From contig CASEIZ010000052.1 of assembly GCA_949288185.1 (NCBI GenBank), forward strand, positions 1 through 45,724: 45,724 nt of DNA, given 5' to 3'. This document shows, piece by piece, positions 37,772-45,390 of the stretch (position 1 is its first letter; every line of letters begins with the position of its first letter). Under the pieces are notes generated by a model that ran no database searches, was not told the origin of the DNA, and was given only the letters and a program-made list of their open reading frames with translations. Source of the DNA: an uncultured Eubacteriales bacterium. Lineage in GTDB: Bacteria; Bacillota; Clostridia; TANB77; CAG-508. Made by a program: the position numbers and the translations under genes.

Positions 37772-37875
37772 TGATTTTGGGGACGGAGAAAAAAATCATC
37801 ATTTTGAAGATAATTTTGAGAAAATGATTTTAGAAAAAAACAAAATGATGATTTTTTTCTCCGTCCCCAAAATCA
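37772..37875. repeat. Perfect 35-bp inverted repeat with GGGGACGG core
   Basis: 37772-37806 is the exact reverse complement of 37841-37875, with a 34-nt A/T-rich spacer. The arms start TGATTTTGGGGACGGAG and continue AAAAAAATCATCATTTTG. The GGGGACGG core resembles family B and the REP-like repeats common in Clostridia. It sits eight nt after the helicase stop and may act as its terminator. The right arm is followed by TCATTTTT. Confidence 0.9.
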
Positions 37876-37901
37876 TCATTTTTAAGAAAGGGATATATTA
37901 A

Positions 37902-38726
37902 ATGACAAAAGAAATTATTTTTGATGAAAAACCAAAAAACGATAGAAAATTAAAAAATAGATTACAATATTTTAACAAAGGTGCACAAATCGGAAAAGGG
38001 TATGAAGAAAATCCATCTGTTACAGGTCAAATAGATGGAGAAAAATTTATGGCATTTGAACGAACAGATTCTGTGCAAAAAGAAATTGCCATTATACAGA
38101 ATAGAAAAAGTATGGAGTATAACGGCGAGGATTCCTCTCATATCCTTTATACAGAAAGTACTAAAGATGAACAAGGATGGCACCATCAATTAAGATTAAA
38201 TATAGGACCTACAATGCAATCAGCAACGGAAAATATGCAGTTAGAAACACCAATGGGAAATATCATTTTAACAAGTAGGATTGCAGAAGATGAGCAAGAC
38301 TTTAGAACAGAATCTAAAGTGCATGTAACTAAGGAAAATGGAATAATGGCAAATTATTTCTTAAGAGCCACATATAAAGAGAAAAAAGATTATATAGAAC
38401 AAAAATTACCAATAAAGATTACATTAATCATGAATAATGGTAAAGAAAGACTTGGTAAATATTATACGTTACAAGAAGATGGACAATATTTACCAGAAAA
38501 TATAAATCCTAGAAGAAGTGTAGAAAATAAAATAGAAACATCTGTATCTTTAGAAAATATAAAAAAGTTAATAGAGAATAAAGAAATTTCTTTTGAAATG
38601 CCAAAAGCATTAGAACAATATATAACTGGCACTTATGACATTCCAGAAGAAGTGAAAATAATTGCAGAAGAAATAGAAAAAAGAAAATTGGATAAAAATA
38701 CAGTAGGAGAAGAGATGGAACATTAA
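37902..38726 (+). CDS. Unrecognised cytoplasmic protein, translationally linked to trmFO
   Basis: A 274-residue protein without a signal peptide or membrane segment. It is polar, with predicted beta strands in the middle ([39 protein letters not shown]) and an alpha-helical end ([15 protein letters not shown]). I do not recognise a family or catalytic motif. The stop is one nt before the trmFO ATG, so the two are almost certainly cotranscribed and probably translationally coupled. AAGAAAGGGA precedes the ATG. The real-gene call rests on long open frame, codon use like its neighbours and the coupled arrangement. Confidence 0.7.
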   Translation: MTKEIIFDEKPKNDRKLKNRLQYFNKGAQIGKGYEENPSVTGQIDGEKFMAFERTDSVQKEIAIIQNRKSMEYNGEDSSHILYTESTKDEQGWHHQLRLNIGPTMQSATENMQLETPMGNIILTSRIAEDEQDFRTESKVHVTKENGIMANYFLRATYKEKKDYIEQKLPIKITLIMNNGKERLGKYYTLQEDGQYLPENINPRRSVENKIETSVSLENIKKLIENKEISFEMPKALEQYITGTYDIPEEVKIIAEEIEKRKLDKNTVGEEMEH

Positions 38727-38727
38727 T

Positions 38728-40110
38728 ATGAAAGATTATATAACAATTATAGGTGGAGGTCTAGCAGGAACAGAAGCTGCTTATCAAATTGCCAAAAAAG
38801 GAATAAAAGTAAAATTATATGAAATGAAACCAATAAAATTTTCGCCAGCACATAGTAATCAAAACTTGGCGGAAATTGTATGTAGTAATTCTTTTAAATC
38901 TAATTTACTGACAAATGCATGTGGATTATTAAAGGAAGAATTGAGGAGATTAGACTCTTTGCTAATTAAAATAGCAGATGAAACAAGTGTACCAGCTGGA
39001 CAAGCATTAGCAGTAGATAGAGAAATATTTTCAGAAAAAGTAACAAAGGTAATTGAAGAAAATGAAAATATAGAAGTCATTCATGAAGAAATTACCAATA
39101 TAGAAGAAATAGCAAAAGAAGGGATTGTTATTATAGCAACAGGACCATTAACATCAGAAGGATTGGCAAAAGATATTCAAAAAATAACAAGCCAAGATAA
39201 GCTATATTTTTACGATGCAGCAGCTCCAATTGTAAACAAAGATAGTATCAATTTTGATATTGCTTTTTATGGAGATAGATATGCACAAGAAAAGAAAAAA
39301 GAAGAAAGTATAGAAGAATGGAAAAAACGATTAGAAGAGGAAAAAGAAGAACAAAGCTATATTAACCTTCCTATGAATCAAGAAGAATATGAAAATTTTG
39401 TAAAAGAATTAGTTGATGCAGAAGTTGTCACTTTACATGATTTTGAAAAAAGAGAAATTTTTGAAGGGTGTATGCCAATAGAAATTATGGCAAAAAGAGG
39501 ACTAGATACATTACGATTTGGTCCATTAAAACCAGTGGGATTTGATGACCCAAGAACAGGTAGAAGACCATATGCCGTTGTACAACTAAGACAAGATGAT
39601 AAGCAAGCAACTATGTATAATATGGTTGGTTTTCAAACCAATTTAAAATATGGAGAACAAAAAAGAGTATTTTCTATGATACCTGGATTAGAAAATGCAG
39701 AATTTATAAAATATGGTGTGATGCATAGAAACACCTATATTAACTCTACAGAATTATTAGATGAAACATATCATTTAAAAAGTAATCCCAATATCTATTT
39801 TGCAGGACAAATTACAGGTGTAGAAGGATATGTGGAATCCATTTCTTCTGGAATGGTGGCTGGACTAAATGTTGTACAACAATTTAAAAGTTCCAAAGAA
39901 CAATGCGACAAATGTAAAATTACTTTTTCAGAATGTACCATCATGGGTGCATTAGCCAAATATATTTCAACTCCAAACACAAAATTTCAACCTATGAATG
40001 CCAATTTTGGTATCTTACCAGAATTAGAAGGAAAGAAAATAAAAGATAAAAAAGAAAGATACACGAAATTAGCAGAAAGAAGTTTAGAAAACATAGAAAA
40101 ATTTTTATAA
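38728..40110 (+). CDS. trmFO: Methylenetetrahydrofolate-tRNA (uracil-5-)-methyltransferase
   Basis: TrmFO makes 5-methyluridine at position 54 of the tRNA T-loop, using methylenetetrahydrofolate as carbon donor and FAD/NAD(P)H as reductant. The FAD-binding loop [16 protein letters not shown] lies at residues 6-21. The conserved VCSNSFKSN contains C52, and [14 protein letters not shown] contains C248; these correspond to the two cysteines important in the family. [16 protein letters not shown] and [12 protein letters not shown] are further family motifs. The length (460) is slightly above the usual 435-450, with an [12 protein letters not shown] insertion-like stretch near residue 205. Followed by a promoter for the next gene. 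Confidence 0.95.
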   Translation: MKDYITIIGGGLAGTEAAYQIAKKGIKVKLYEMKPIKFSPAHSNQNLAEIVCSNSFKSNLLTNACGLLKEELRRLDSLLIKIADETSVPAGQALAVDREIFSEKVTKVIEENENIEVIHEEITNIEEIAKEGIVIIATGPLTSEGLAKDIQKITSQDKLYFYDAAAPIVNKDSINFDIAFYGDRYAQEKKKEESIEEWKKRLEEEKEEQSYINLPMNQEEYENFVKELVDAEVVTLHDFEKREIFEGCMPIEIMAKRGLDTLRFGPLKPVGFDDPRTGRRPYAVVQLRQDDKQATMYNMVGFQTNLKYGEQKRVFSMIPGLENAEFIKYGVMHRNTYINSTELLDETYHLKSNPNIYFAGQITGVEGYVESISSGMVAGLNVVQQFKSSKEQCDKCKITFSECTIMGALAKYISTPNTKFQPMNANFGILPELEGKKIKDKKERYTKLAERSLENIEKFL

Positions 40111-40115
40111 AAAGA

Positions 40116-40144
40116 TTGAGAAGTATTGGCTTTATGTGTATAAT
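40116..40144 (+). promoter_or_regulatory. Promoter of the first coiled-coil gene
   Basis: TTGAGA (40116-40121), 17-nt spacer and TATAAT (40139-40144). Confidence 0.75.
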
Positions 40145-40179
40145 AAAAGTATAGAATTAGATACAAAGGAGATAAATAT

Positions 40180-42201
40180 ATGGATGATTCAAATCAAATC
40201 CAAGAAACATATATGGATAAATTAAATCCAGCAGTGAGAGAAGGAATTAGAAGAAGTTTTGCTGAGCTAGATATACAAGACCCCGATTTTGAAGAAAAAG
40301 CAGAAAGCATGATTGAGCAATTTTTAGAAATGCAATTTAAAGATGTTATTAAAGAATGGAAGAAAACAGATAGTAAATCATTTTTTAGAATTGAGCCGAA
40401 AAATAGAATAGAAGTATTTGATAAAATTACAGAAGAAATATTAACGGAACTTAAATCAGTCATGATGCAATCTAGTGAAGATAAAGCATTAATTGAAGAT
40501 AAAGTATCCAGTATGGAACGAGATATAAAGGAGTATAATCAACCAATAAAAAGAATACTAAAGCAGCAGGATAGGAGGACATATGATAAGTATTTAATGT
40601 ATAAAATGGATCAAGTTGAAGAAGAAAGCAATAAATATAAAGAAGCAATAGATACAAAAATTAAAGAACTTACTAAATGCAAAGAAGAAATAGACACAAA
40701 GATTAAAGAAATTACTAAAAACAAAGAGAGAATTGCTAAAGTAGAAGAAGAAATTACTAAAAACAAAGAGAGAATTGCTAAAGTAGAAGAAGAAATTACT
40801 AAAAACAAAGAGAGAATTGCTAAAGTAGAAGAAGAAATTTCTAAATTGAGAAAACAGATTCTTGAAGAAGAAGAATTTCTTAGAATAGGAACAGAATATT
40901 TAGAAACCATTAAGGAAAAAGAGCAGAAAAGTATAGAATTAGTAGAAGCACTTAGAAAAAAAGAGCAGAAAAGGATAGAATTAGTAGAAGCACTTAGAAA
41001 AGAAGAGCAGAAAAGTATAGAATTAGTAGAAGTACTTAGAAAAAAAGAGCAGAAAGATATAGAATTAGTAGAAGTACTTAGGCAACAAGAGCGAATTGTG
41101 ACAAAGCAAATAAAGTTTATGCAGATAATATATAATGATTATCTAGCAAAATTAGAGTTTATAAAAGAAGAATTAAGAGAAGAAGCAGAATATTTTGGGA
41201 TTCCAATTCCTGAAACAAATACAGGAACTCTAGAAGATAGAAAAATCCCAGAAGAAGCAGAAGTTTTAGGAGAAGGCGATTTGCCAGAAAAAATAGAAGA
41301 ACAAGAACCAACAATAACAGAACAGGAACAAACTTTAGAAATAAAAGAAGAATCCACAGAGATTGATAACAATGAAAAAAACGGGATGCCAGAAAATGAA
41401 GATGTTTTAACAGAAGAATTAAAGACAAATCCATTATTTCAAAAAATTCAAGATATTACAGAAAGGGCAATACAAGCCCAGACTCCCAAAGAACTATTTG
41501 AGGCAACTGCAGAGCTAGAGAGTATGTATTTAAAACGAAGGAATAATCCTGAACAGAAAAATGAGATGGATTATATAATGAGTAAAATTTCAGATAGTAG
41601 AGGAGCGCTAAAGATTGGTGAGTTTTATATGAGAGCAAGAAAAAAATATATAGAACTTACAGGAAAAGATAATCCAACAGAAGAAGATAAGAAAAATATA
41701 GAAAGTATACGAGAAGATATAGAAACAATTGAAACATTTTTACAGGAAAGATTTCCAGATCAAGATGTCAATATTTCACCATTAAAAACAGAGCAAGAAT
41801 ATTTTGAAGAACTAAAAAGTATAGAATTGGAAATAATAAAAATAGAAAGAAATATGGAAACAAAAAGGCATTTTATATTTGGAAAAAAGGGAAAAAATCA
41901 AGAGGATGAAGGCAAAATAGATATCACAGAAAAAATGATGCAAATGTATTTAGAACTAAGCAAAGTAACAGGTGCAACGAAAACTAATAATATACAAAGA
42001 ATATATAATCGAATTATTAGAAAATTAAAAAGAATGCCAGATATAGATGATAGTAAAATCCCACCAACATTAAAAGAAATGGTAGTTCAGAGAGTAGAAA
42101 CGCCATTACCTAATACTAGAAATGGTGATGGCAATATTGAAAGTAGAGAGATACCAAGAACAGGTGAAAATACAAGAAAAGGTGGTCCATCAATTGAATA
42201 A
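40180..42201 (+). CDS. Long coiled-coil protein, paralogue of the next gene
   Basis: A 673-residue, highly charged cytoplasmic protein of unrecognised family. Residues about 15-35 read RRSFAELDIQDPDFEEKA, matching KEKFKALDINDEHFQEKA in the following gene. A long coiled coil (about 105-320) contains two 14-residue repeat arrays: three units of EITKNKERIAKVEE and four units of KEQKSIELVEALRK. After an acidic Pro/Glu-rich linker (about 345-410) comes a helical domain (about 410-640) with YIELTGKDNPTEEDKK and LKTEQEYFEELK, again shared with the next gene. The C-terminus is polar. CAAAGGAGAT precedes the ATG. No signal, membrane segment or catalytic motif is seen. A scaffold or filament role would be inference only. 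Confidence 0.8.
   Translation: MDDSNQIQETYMDKLNPAVREGIRRSFAELDIQDPDFEEKAESMIEQFLEMQFKDVIKEWKKTDSKSFFRIEPKNRIEVFDKITEEILTELKSVMMQSSEDKALIEDKVSSMERDIKEYNQPIKRILKQQDRRTYDKYLMYKMDQVEEESNKYKEAIDTKIKELTKCKEEIDTKIKEITKNKERIAKVEEEITKNKERIAKVEEEITKNKERIAKVEEEISKLRKQILEEEEFLRIGTEYLETIKEKEQKSIELVEALRKKEQKRIELVEALRKEEQKSIELVEVLRKKEQKDIELVEVLRQQERIVTKQIKFMQIIYNDYLAKLEFIKEELREEAEYFGIPIPETNTGTLEDRKIPEEAEVLGEGDLPEKIEEQEPTITEQEQTLEIKEESTEIDNNEKNGMPENEDVLTEELKTNPLFQKIQDITERAIQAQTPKELFEATAELESMYLKRRNNPEQKNEMDYIMSKISDSRGALKIGEFYMRARKKYIELTGKDNPTEEDKKNIESIREDIETIETFLQERFPDQDVNISPLKTEQEYFEELKSIELEIIKIERNMETKRHFIFGKKGKNQEDEGKIDITEKMMQMYLELSKVTGATKTNNIQRIYNRIIRKLKRMPDIDDSKIPPTLKEMVVQRVETPLPNTRNGDGNIESREIPRTGENTRKGGPSIE
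40708..40833 (+). repeat. Three tandem 42-bp repeats inside the coiled-coil gene
   Basis: Units at 40708-40749, 40750-40791 and 40792-40833 are essentially identical at the DNA level (GAAATTACTAAAAACAAAGA and so on), so the expansion is recent. Each encodes 14 residues, keeping frame and, roughly, heptad phase. Confidence 0.9.
40918..41085 (+). repeat. Four tandem 42-bp repeats inside the coiled-coil gene
   Basis: Units at 40918, 40960, 41002 and 41044 encode KEQKSIELVEALRK and near copies (changes at residues 1, 5 and 11). More diverged than the upstream array and unrelated in sequence, but with the same 14-residue period. Confidence 0.85.
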
Positions 42202-42276
42202 CTATATTAAATGCAACTAAAAAATAGATAAAAAACAAAATTAGAGACAATAAAAACACATAATTTACATAAAGAG

Positions 42277-42305
42277 TTGAAAAATGGAAAAATATGTGAT
42301 ATAAT
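42277..42305 (+). promoter_or_regulatory. Promoter of the second coiled-coil gene
   Basis: TTGAAA (42277-42282), 17-nt spacer and TATAAT (42300-42305). Confidence 0.8.
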
Positions 42306-42340
42306 TAAAAAGGTAGTTTATAACAAAGGAGAGATGTTAT

Positions 42341-43891
42341 ATGGATATTTTAACAGAAGATATGAAAAAAGAATTAAAAGAAAAATTTAAAGCATTGGAC
42401 ATAAATGATGAGCATTTTCAAGAAAAAGCACAAGAAATTATTGATGAGGCTATAGTAGGAAATAAAGAAAAAATAGGTAAAAAAGTTGTACAAAAAACAG
42501 TTGATGAGGAATTAGAATATACAAAAGAATGTTTTGAGGATTTAAAACAATTGGTTGATGAAGGTGTATTAGAAGATTTTGAAGATGAAAGCCTAAGAGA
42601 TGACTGGGGAGAAAAAGCTGATCATGGAATTATAGATGAAGTAGGAGAAAAACTTTCATTAGAAGCAGCTGGAGTTTTAAAAGAACCCAATAAAGAAACA
42701 ACAATAGAAGACTTGGTAGAAGAAATATTAAAACAATTAGAAGAAGCTATTGAGGAAAAAAAGCAAGAAGTTGAAAAAAAGATAGAAAAGAATGAAGATA
42801 TGCTTGGAAAAGTTGCAAAAAGAGAAAAATTAAGAGCTACTAAAGTCAAAGTAGGGAATTTGCATAATAAAACAAAAACATTGAAGGGAACAGAAGGAAA
42901 ACAATTAAATGGAAGTGTCGAAGCAGCCATTGTAGATTTAGACAGACAAATAAATACTTTGGTGGCAGCAACAACAATTGATGGAAATGAATTACAAAGT
43001 GAGGCATTAAAAGAAGAGAGACAAAAACTAACAGAAGAAAAGCAAAAGCTAGAAGATATGTCTAAATTCTTAAAAGAAAAATATACAAAGGATCATGCTA
43101 AAGAAGGAAGTAAGGCAATCCTTAAGTCTGAAATTAAACAGATAATGGGTGAAATGGAATATGGAATGGGTCCGAATAGGCTAATAAAAGCAAGTGAGCG
43201 ATTAAAAGACCTTTACAAGGATAATAAATCAATTTTTGAAGAAGAAGAATTAAAAGCTATTTTTAAAGAGTTCCCATTAGCATTTGATGTAGATTTGGAA
43301 AAAAATTTAAATGCATATAATTTGGCATTAACGGCAGGACAAGTAAATGATGTAAGACGAGAATATATAGAGATAACGAATAAAGGTGAAAATGAATTGA
43401 CACCTGAAGATGAAGCAGAATTAGAAAATGATAAAAAAATTTTTGCATCAGCAAAAGAGATTGTGGAAGCAATAAGTAATAGCGAATTATTACCATTGAA
43501 AACAGAAGACGAATATACAATGGAGTTAGAAGGATTAAAAGAAAATGCTAAAGATGAAACAGGATTCTTTAACAAAGGTAAGAAGGCAAAAGAAGTAGTT
43601 AGCAAAATGAATAAATTAAGATTAGTATTAAATGAAATTATGAGTGTAACGAAAACTGGAAAAATTAGACCGGCATACGATAAAGTAAGAGAGATATTAA
43701 ATCAAAATCCAACGATAGATGATTTGCCAAAAAAATTAGAAGAAGAAAAAAGGGTAAATCTTCCACCAAAATTTCCAACCCCAATGCCACATGAAAATAC
43801 AGGAAATGAACAGGGAGAAGGAGAAAAAGCGGAAACAAAAACACAAGCAGGTACTACGCAATCAGATGATGATGGTTATGGAGAACTTTAA
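42341..43891 (+). CDS. Helical protein, paralogue of the preceding coiled-coil gene
   Basis: A 516-residue charged cytoplasmic protein of unrecognised family. The N-terminal motif KEKFKALDINDEHFQEKAQE, the REYIEITNKGENELTPEDEA segment and LLPLKTEDEYTMELEGLKE align with the neighbour at 40180, as does the C-terminal helical segment ending in NPTIDDLP. It lacks the 14-residue repeat arrays and has a shorter coiled coil (about 125-245). The last 40 residues are disordered and rich in G, E, Q, T and D. It has its own promoter and AAAGGAGAG before the ATG, so the two paralogues are separate transcription units. Gene duplication followed by repeat expansion in the first copy is the simplest reading. 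Confidence 0.8.
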   Translation: MDILTEDMKKELKEKFKALDINDEHFQEKAQEIIDEAIVGNKEKIGKKVVQKTVDEELEYTKECFEDLKQLVDEGVLEDFEDESLRDDWGEKADHGIIDEVGEKLSLEAAGVLKEPNKETTIEDLVEEILKQLEEAIEEKKQEVEKKIEKNEDMLGKVAKREKLRATKVKVGNLHNKTKTLKGTEGKQLNGSVEAAIVDLDRQINTLVAATTIDGNELQSEALKEERQKLTEEKQKLEDMSKFLKEKYTKDHAKEGSKAILKSEIKQIMGEMEYGMGPNRLIKASERLKDLYKDNKSIFEEEELKAIFKEFPLAFDVDLEKNLNAYNLALTAGQVNDVRREYIEITNKGENELTPEDEAELENDKKIFASAKEIVEAISNSELLPLKTEDEYTMELEGLKENAKDETGFFNKGKKAKEVVSKMNKLRLVLNEIMSVTKTGKIRPAYDKVREILNQNPTIDDLPKKLEEEKRVNLPPKFPTPMPHENTGNEQGEGEKAETKTQAGTTQSDDDGYGEL

Positions 43892-43908
43892 TAAATAAGA
43901 GTATGAAT

Positions 43909-43940
43909 AAAAAATAATGCCAGATAAGGCATTATTTTTT
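43909..43940 (+). terminator. Intrinsic terminator after the second coiled-coil gene
   Basis: AAAAAATAATGCC pairs with GGCATTATTTTTT around AGATAA. Confidence 0.85.
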
Positions 43941-43953
43941 ATTGCTTGTTTTT

Positions 43954-44001
43954 GAAAATAAAAGAACCACCCAACAAGAACGAATCTTGTTGGGTGGCTC
44001 T
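43954..44001 (-). terminator. Strong terminator of the minus-strand membrane-protein gene
   Basis: AGAACCACCCAACAAG (43963-43978) pairs with CTTGTTGGGTGGCTCT (43986-44001) around ACGAAT. On the minus strand it is followed by TTTTATTTTC. It has more GC than other terminators here, in line with the gene it follows. Confidence 0.85.
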
Positions 44002-44022
44002 CTGGTCCGGGAAGTGAAGGGA

Positions 44023-44403
44023 TTATTCATCCTCATCACTCCTTCTCCGACGCTTCGGCATGGATTTTCTTTCCTTGCACCACTCAAGCAGGTGAGAACC
44101 TACTGAGACTGCCAAGGCAACAACTACAAGGATGTAGTATCCCAGTAACTGCCACCCTGATAGCGAAAATGGGATATACGATATCGCCACCACCGCTATC
44201 AATGCCAATGGCATAAGGAAAATCCACTTTTTCCACCCTTTCCGGGCTGTCAGACCCGTAATCAGGTAGAAAGCTACCACTCCCCCACCTAAAGAGACAA
44301 AAGTCTCTAAAGTGAGTGTGATGGTCGGGATGACCAGAAACAGTGGCAGCAACAGAGCCACCAAACCTACAGTTACAATTTTCACGATATCCTTTTTACT
44401 CAT
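44023..44403 (-). CDS. Small multi-pass membrane protein of atypical base composition
   Basis: A 126-residue protein starting at ATG 44403 behind AAAAGGAGGAT on the minus strand; the longer frame to 44442 is less well supported. Four hydrophobic segments can be drawn (about residues 8-26, 28-50, 57-75 and 79-98), followed by a basic then acidic tail (KERKSMPKRRRRSDEDE). I do not recognise a family. GC content is far above the surroundings: 32 of 60 bases at 44041-44100 and 29 of 60 at 44101-44160, against 13 of 60 in the neighbouring gene at 42361-42420. Codons such as CTG, GCC, CGG and CCG appear that neighbours hardly use. Promoter, gene and terminator form a compact cassette, which suggests recent transfer. 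Confidence 0.75.
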   Translation of the reverse strand: MSKKDIVKIVTVGLVALLLPLFLVIPTITLTLETFVSLGGGVVAFYLITGLTARKGWKKWIFLMPLALIAVVAISYIPFSLSGWQLLGYYILVVVALAVSVGSHLLEWCKERKSMPKRRRRSDEDE

Positions 44404-44468
44404 AATGTTATCCTCCTTTTGTTTATACCGTGATTTTGTCAAGGATTTCCCTGACTAGCTACATATAT

Positions 44469-44497
44469 ATTATACCACATTTTACATAAAAAAGCAA
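44469..44497 (-). promoter_or_regulatory. Promoter of the high-GC membrane-protein gene
   Basis: On the minus strand TTGCTT (44497-44492), 17-nt spacer and TATAAT (44474-44469). The rest of the 434-nt gap between 44404 and 44837 is AT-rich and, apart from this promoter and the rpsL promoter and leader, shows nothing. Confidence 0.55.
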
Positions 44498-44666
44498 ATT
44501 TGTAATCCTTGAAATAAAAACAAAAATCCGGGACAATTATTTACTATAACTTACGAACAAAAGATTTGCTTCAAATATATAAAGGAAAAAGACAGAGAAA
44601 TAAAAATAACAAAATAGAATACCTTATTTCATTTGGAAATCATTTCAAAAAAAATTAAAAATTTCA

Positions 44667-44695
44667 TTGACTTATAATCATAAAGATGATACAAT
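44667..44695 (+). promoter_or_regulatory. Promoter of the rpsL operon
   Basis: TTGACT (44667-44672), 17-nt spacer and TACAAT (44690-44695). It shows that rpsL-rpsG are transcribed independently of rpoC here. Confidence 0.8.
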
Positions 44696-44697
44696 AT

Positions 44698-44744
44698 ATA
44701 CCGTTATGATAGATTGCATGTAATATGCAATTCCGTAACGGTAT
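44698..44744 (+). promoter_or_regulatory. Two-tier hairpin at the 5' end of the rpsL mRNA
   Basis: An outer perfect 9-bp stem (ATACCGTTA/TAACGGTAT) encloses a 7-bp hairpin (ATTGCAT/ATGCAAT with loop GTA plus AT). It begins almost at the predicted transcription start and is followed by ATTTATTTTA. It may be an autoregulatory site, a 5'-end stabilising structure or a weak attenuator. Confidence 0.5.
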
Positions 44745-44837
44745 ATTTATTTTATGTGAGACAAATATTTCAAAAATATGACAAAAAATTTCATATAAAA
44801 TAAATCAAAAAATTAAAATTTAGGAGGTGAAATTTAA

Positions 44838-45251
44838 GTGCCAACAATTAATCAATTAGTAAGAAAAGGAAGACAAACAGGAGTAACAAAATCAAAATCT
44901 CCAGCATTACAACATGGATGGAACTCAAAAAATAAGAGATTAACAAACAACAGAGCTCCACAAAAAAGAGGAGTTTGTACAGTTGTTAAAACAGTTACAC
45001 CTAAAAAGCCAAACTCAGCTTTAAGAAAAGTTGCCAGAGTTAGACTTTCAAATGGTTATGAAGTTACATCATATATTCCAGGTATCGGTCATAACCTACA
45101 AGAACACAGTGTTGTATTAATCAGAGGTGGTAGGGTAAAAGACCTTCCAGGTGTTAGATACCATATCATCAGAGGAACATTAGATACAGCAGGTGTTAAA
45201 GACAGAATGCAAGCGCGTTCTAAGTATGGAGCTAAAAAGCCAAAGAAATAA
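44838..45251 (+). CDS. rpsL: Ribosomal protein uS12
   Basis: A 137-residue small-subunit protein at the decoding centre. It starts at GTG behind [21 protein letters not shown] opens the protein; [21 protein letters not shown] and [21 protein letters not shown] are the signature regions. The lysines corresponding to E. coli K42/K43 (TPKKPNS) and K87 (VKDLPG) are unchanged, so no classic streptomycin-resistance substitution is present. It is first in the operon followed by rpsG. In most Bacillota rpsL follows rpoC closely; here it is 39 kb away. Confidence 0.98.
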   Translation: MPTINQLVRKGRQTGVTKSKSPALQHGWNSKNKRLTNNRAPQKRGVCTVVKTVTPKKPNSALRKVARVRLSNGYEVTSYIPGIGHNLQEHSVVLIRGGRVKDLPGVRYHIIRGTLDTAGVKDRMQARSKYGAKKPKK

Positions 45252-45272
45252 TTAAAACAAATTGAAAAGAAC

Positions 45273-45381
45273 TAGTGCTTGTACTCTTACTAAATTAAGG
45301 TACTTAAATTTAGATAGAATATATAGCACTATACGGGAAAGGAAACTTTTCAGAGTACCTAGAATACTCCAATGAGTATTC
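45273..45381 (+). promoter_or_regulatory. Structured rpsL-rpsG intercistronic region, possible S7 control site
   Basis: The 157-nt gap is long for a ribosomal operon. Two 7-bp pairings interleave: TAGTGCT (45273-45279) with AGCACTA (45325-45331), and AGGTACT (45298-45304) with AGTACCT (45354-45360), so they could form a pseudoknot. A hairpin GAATACTC/GAGTATTC (45362-45381) follows before GGAGG. In E. coli S7 represses by binding the S12-S7 intercistronic RNA; equivalence here is inference. Confidence 0.45.
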
Positions 45382-45390
45382 ACAAATTAA

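Noticed and set aside
44838..45251. Streptomycin-resistance allele of rpsL
   Set aside because: TPKKPNS and VKDLPG keep the wild-type lysines.
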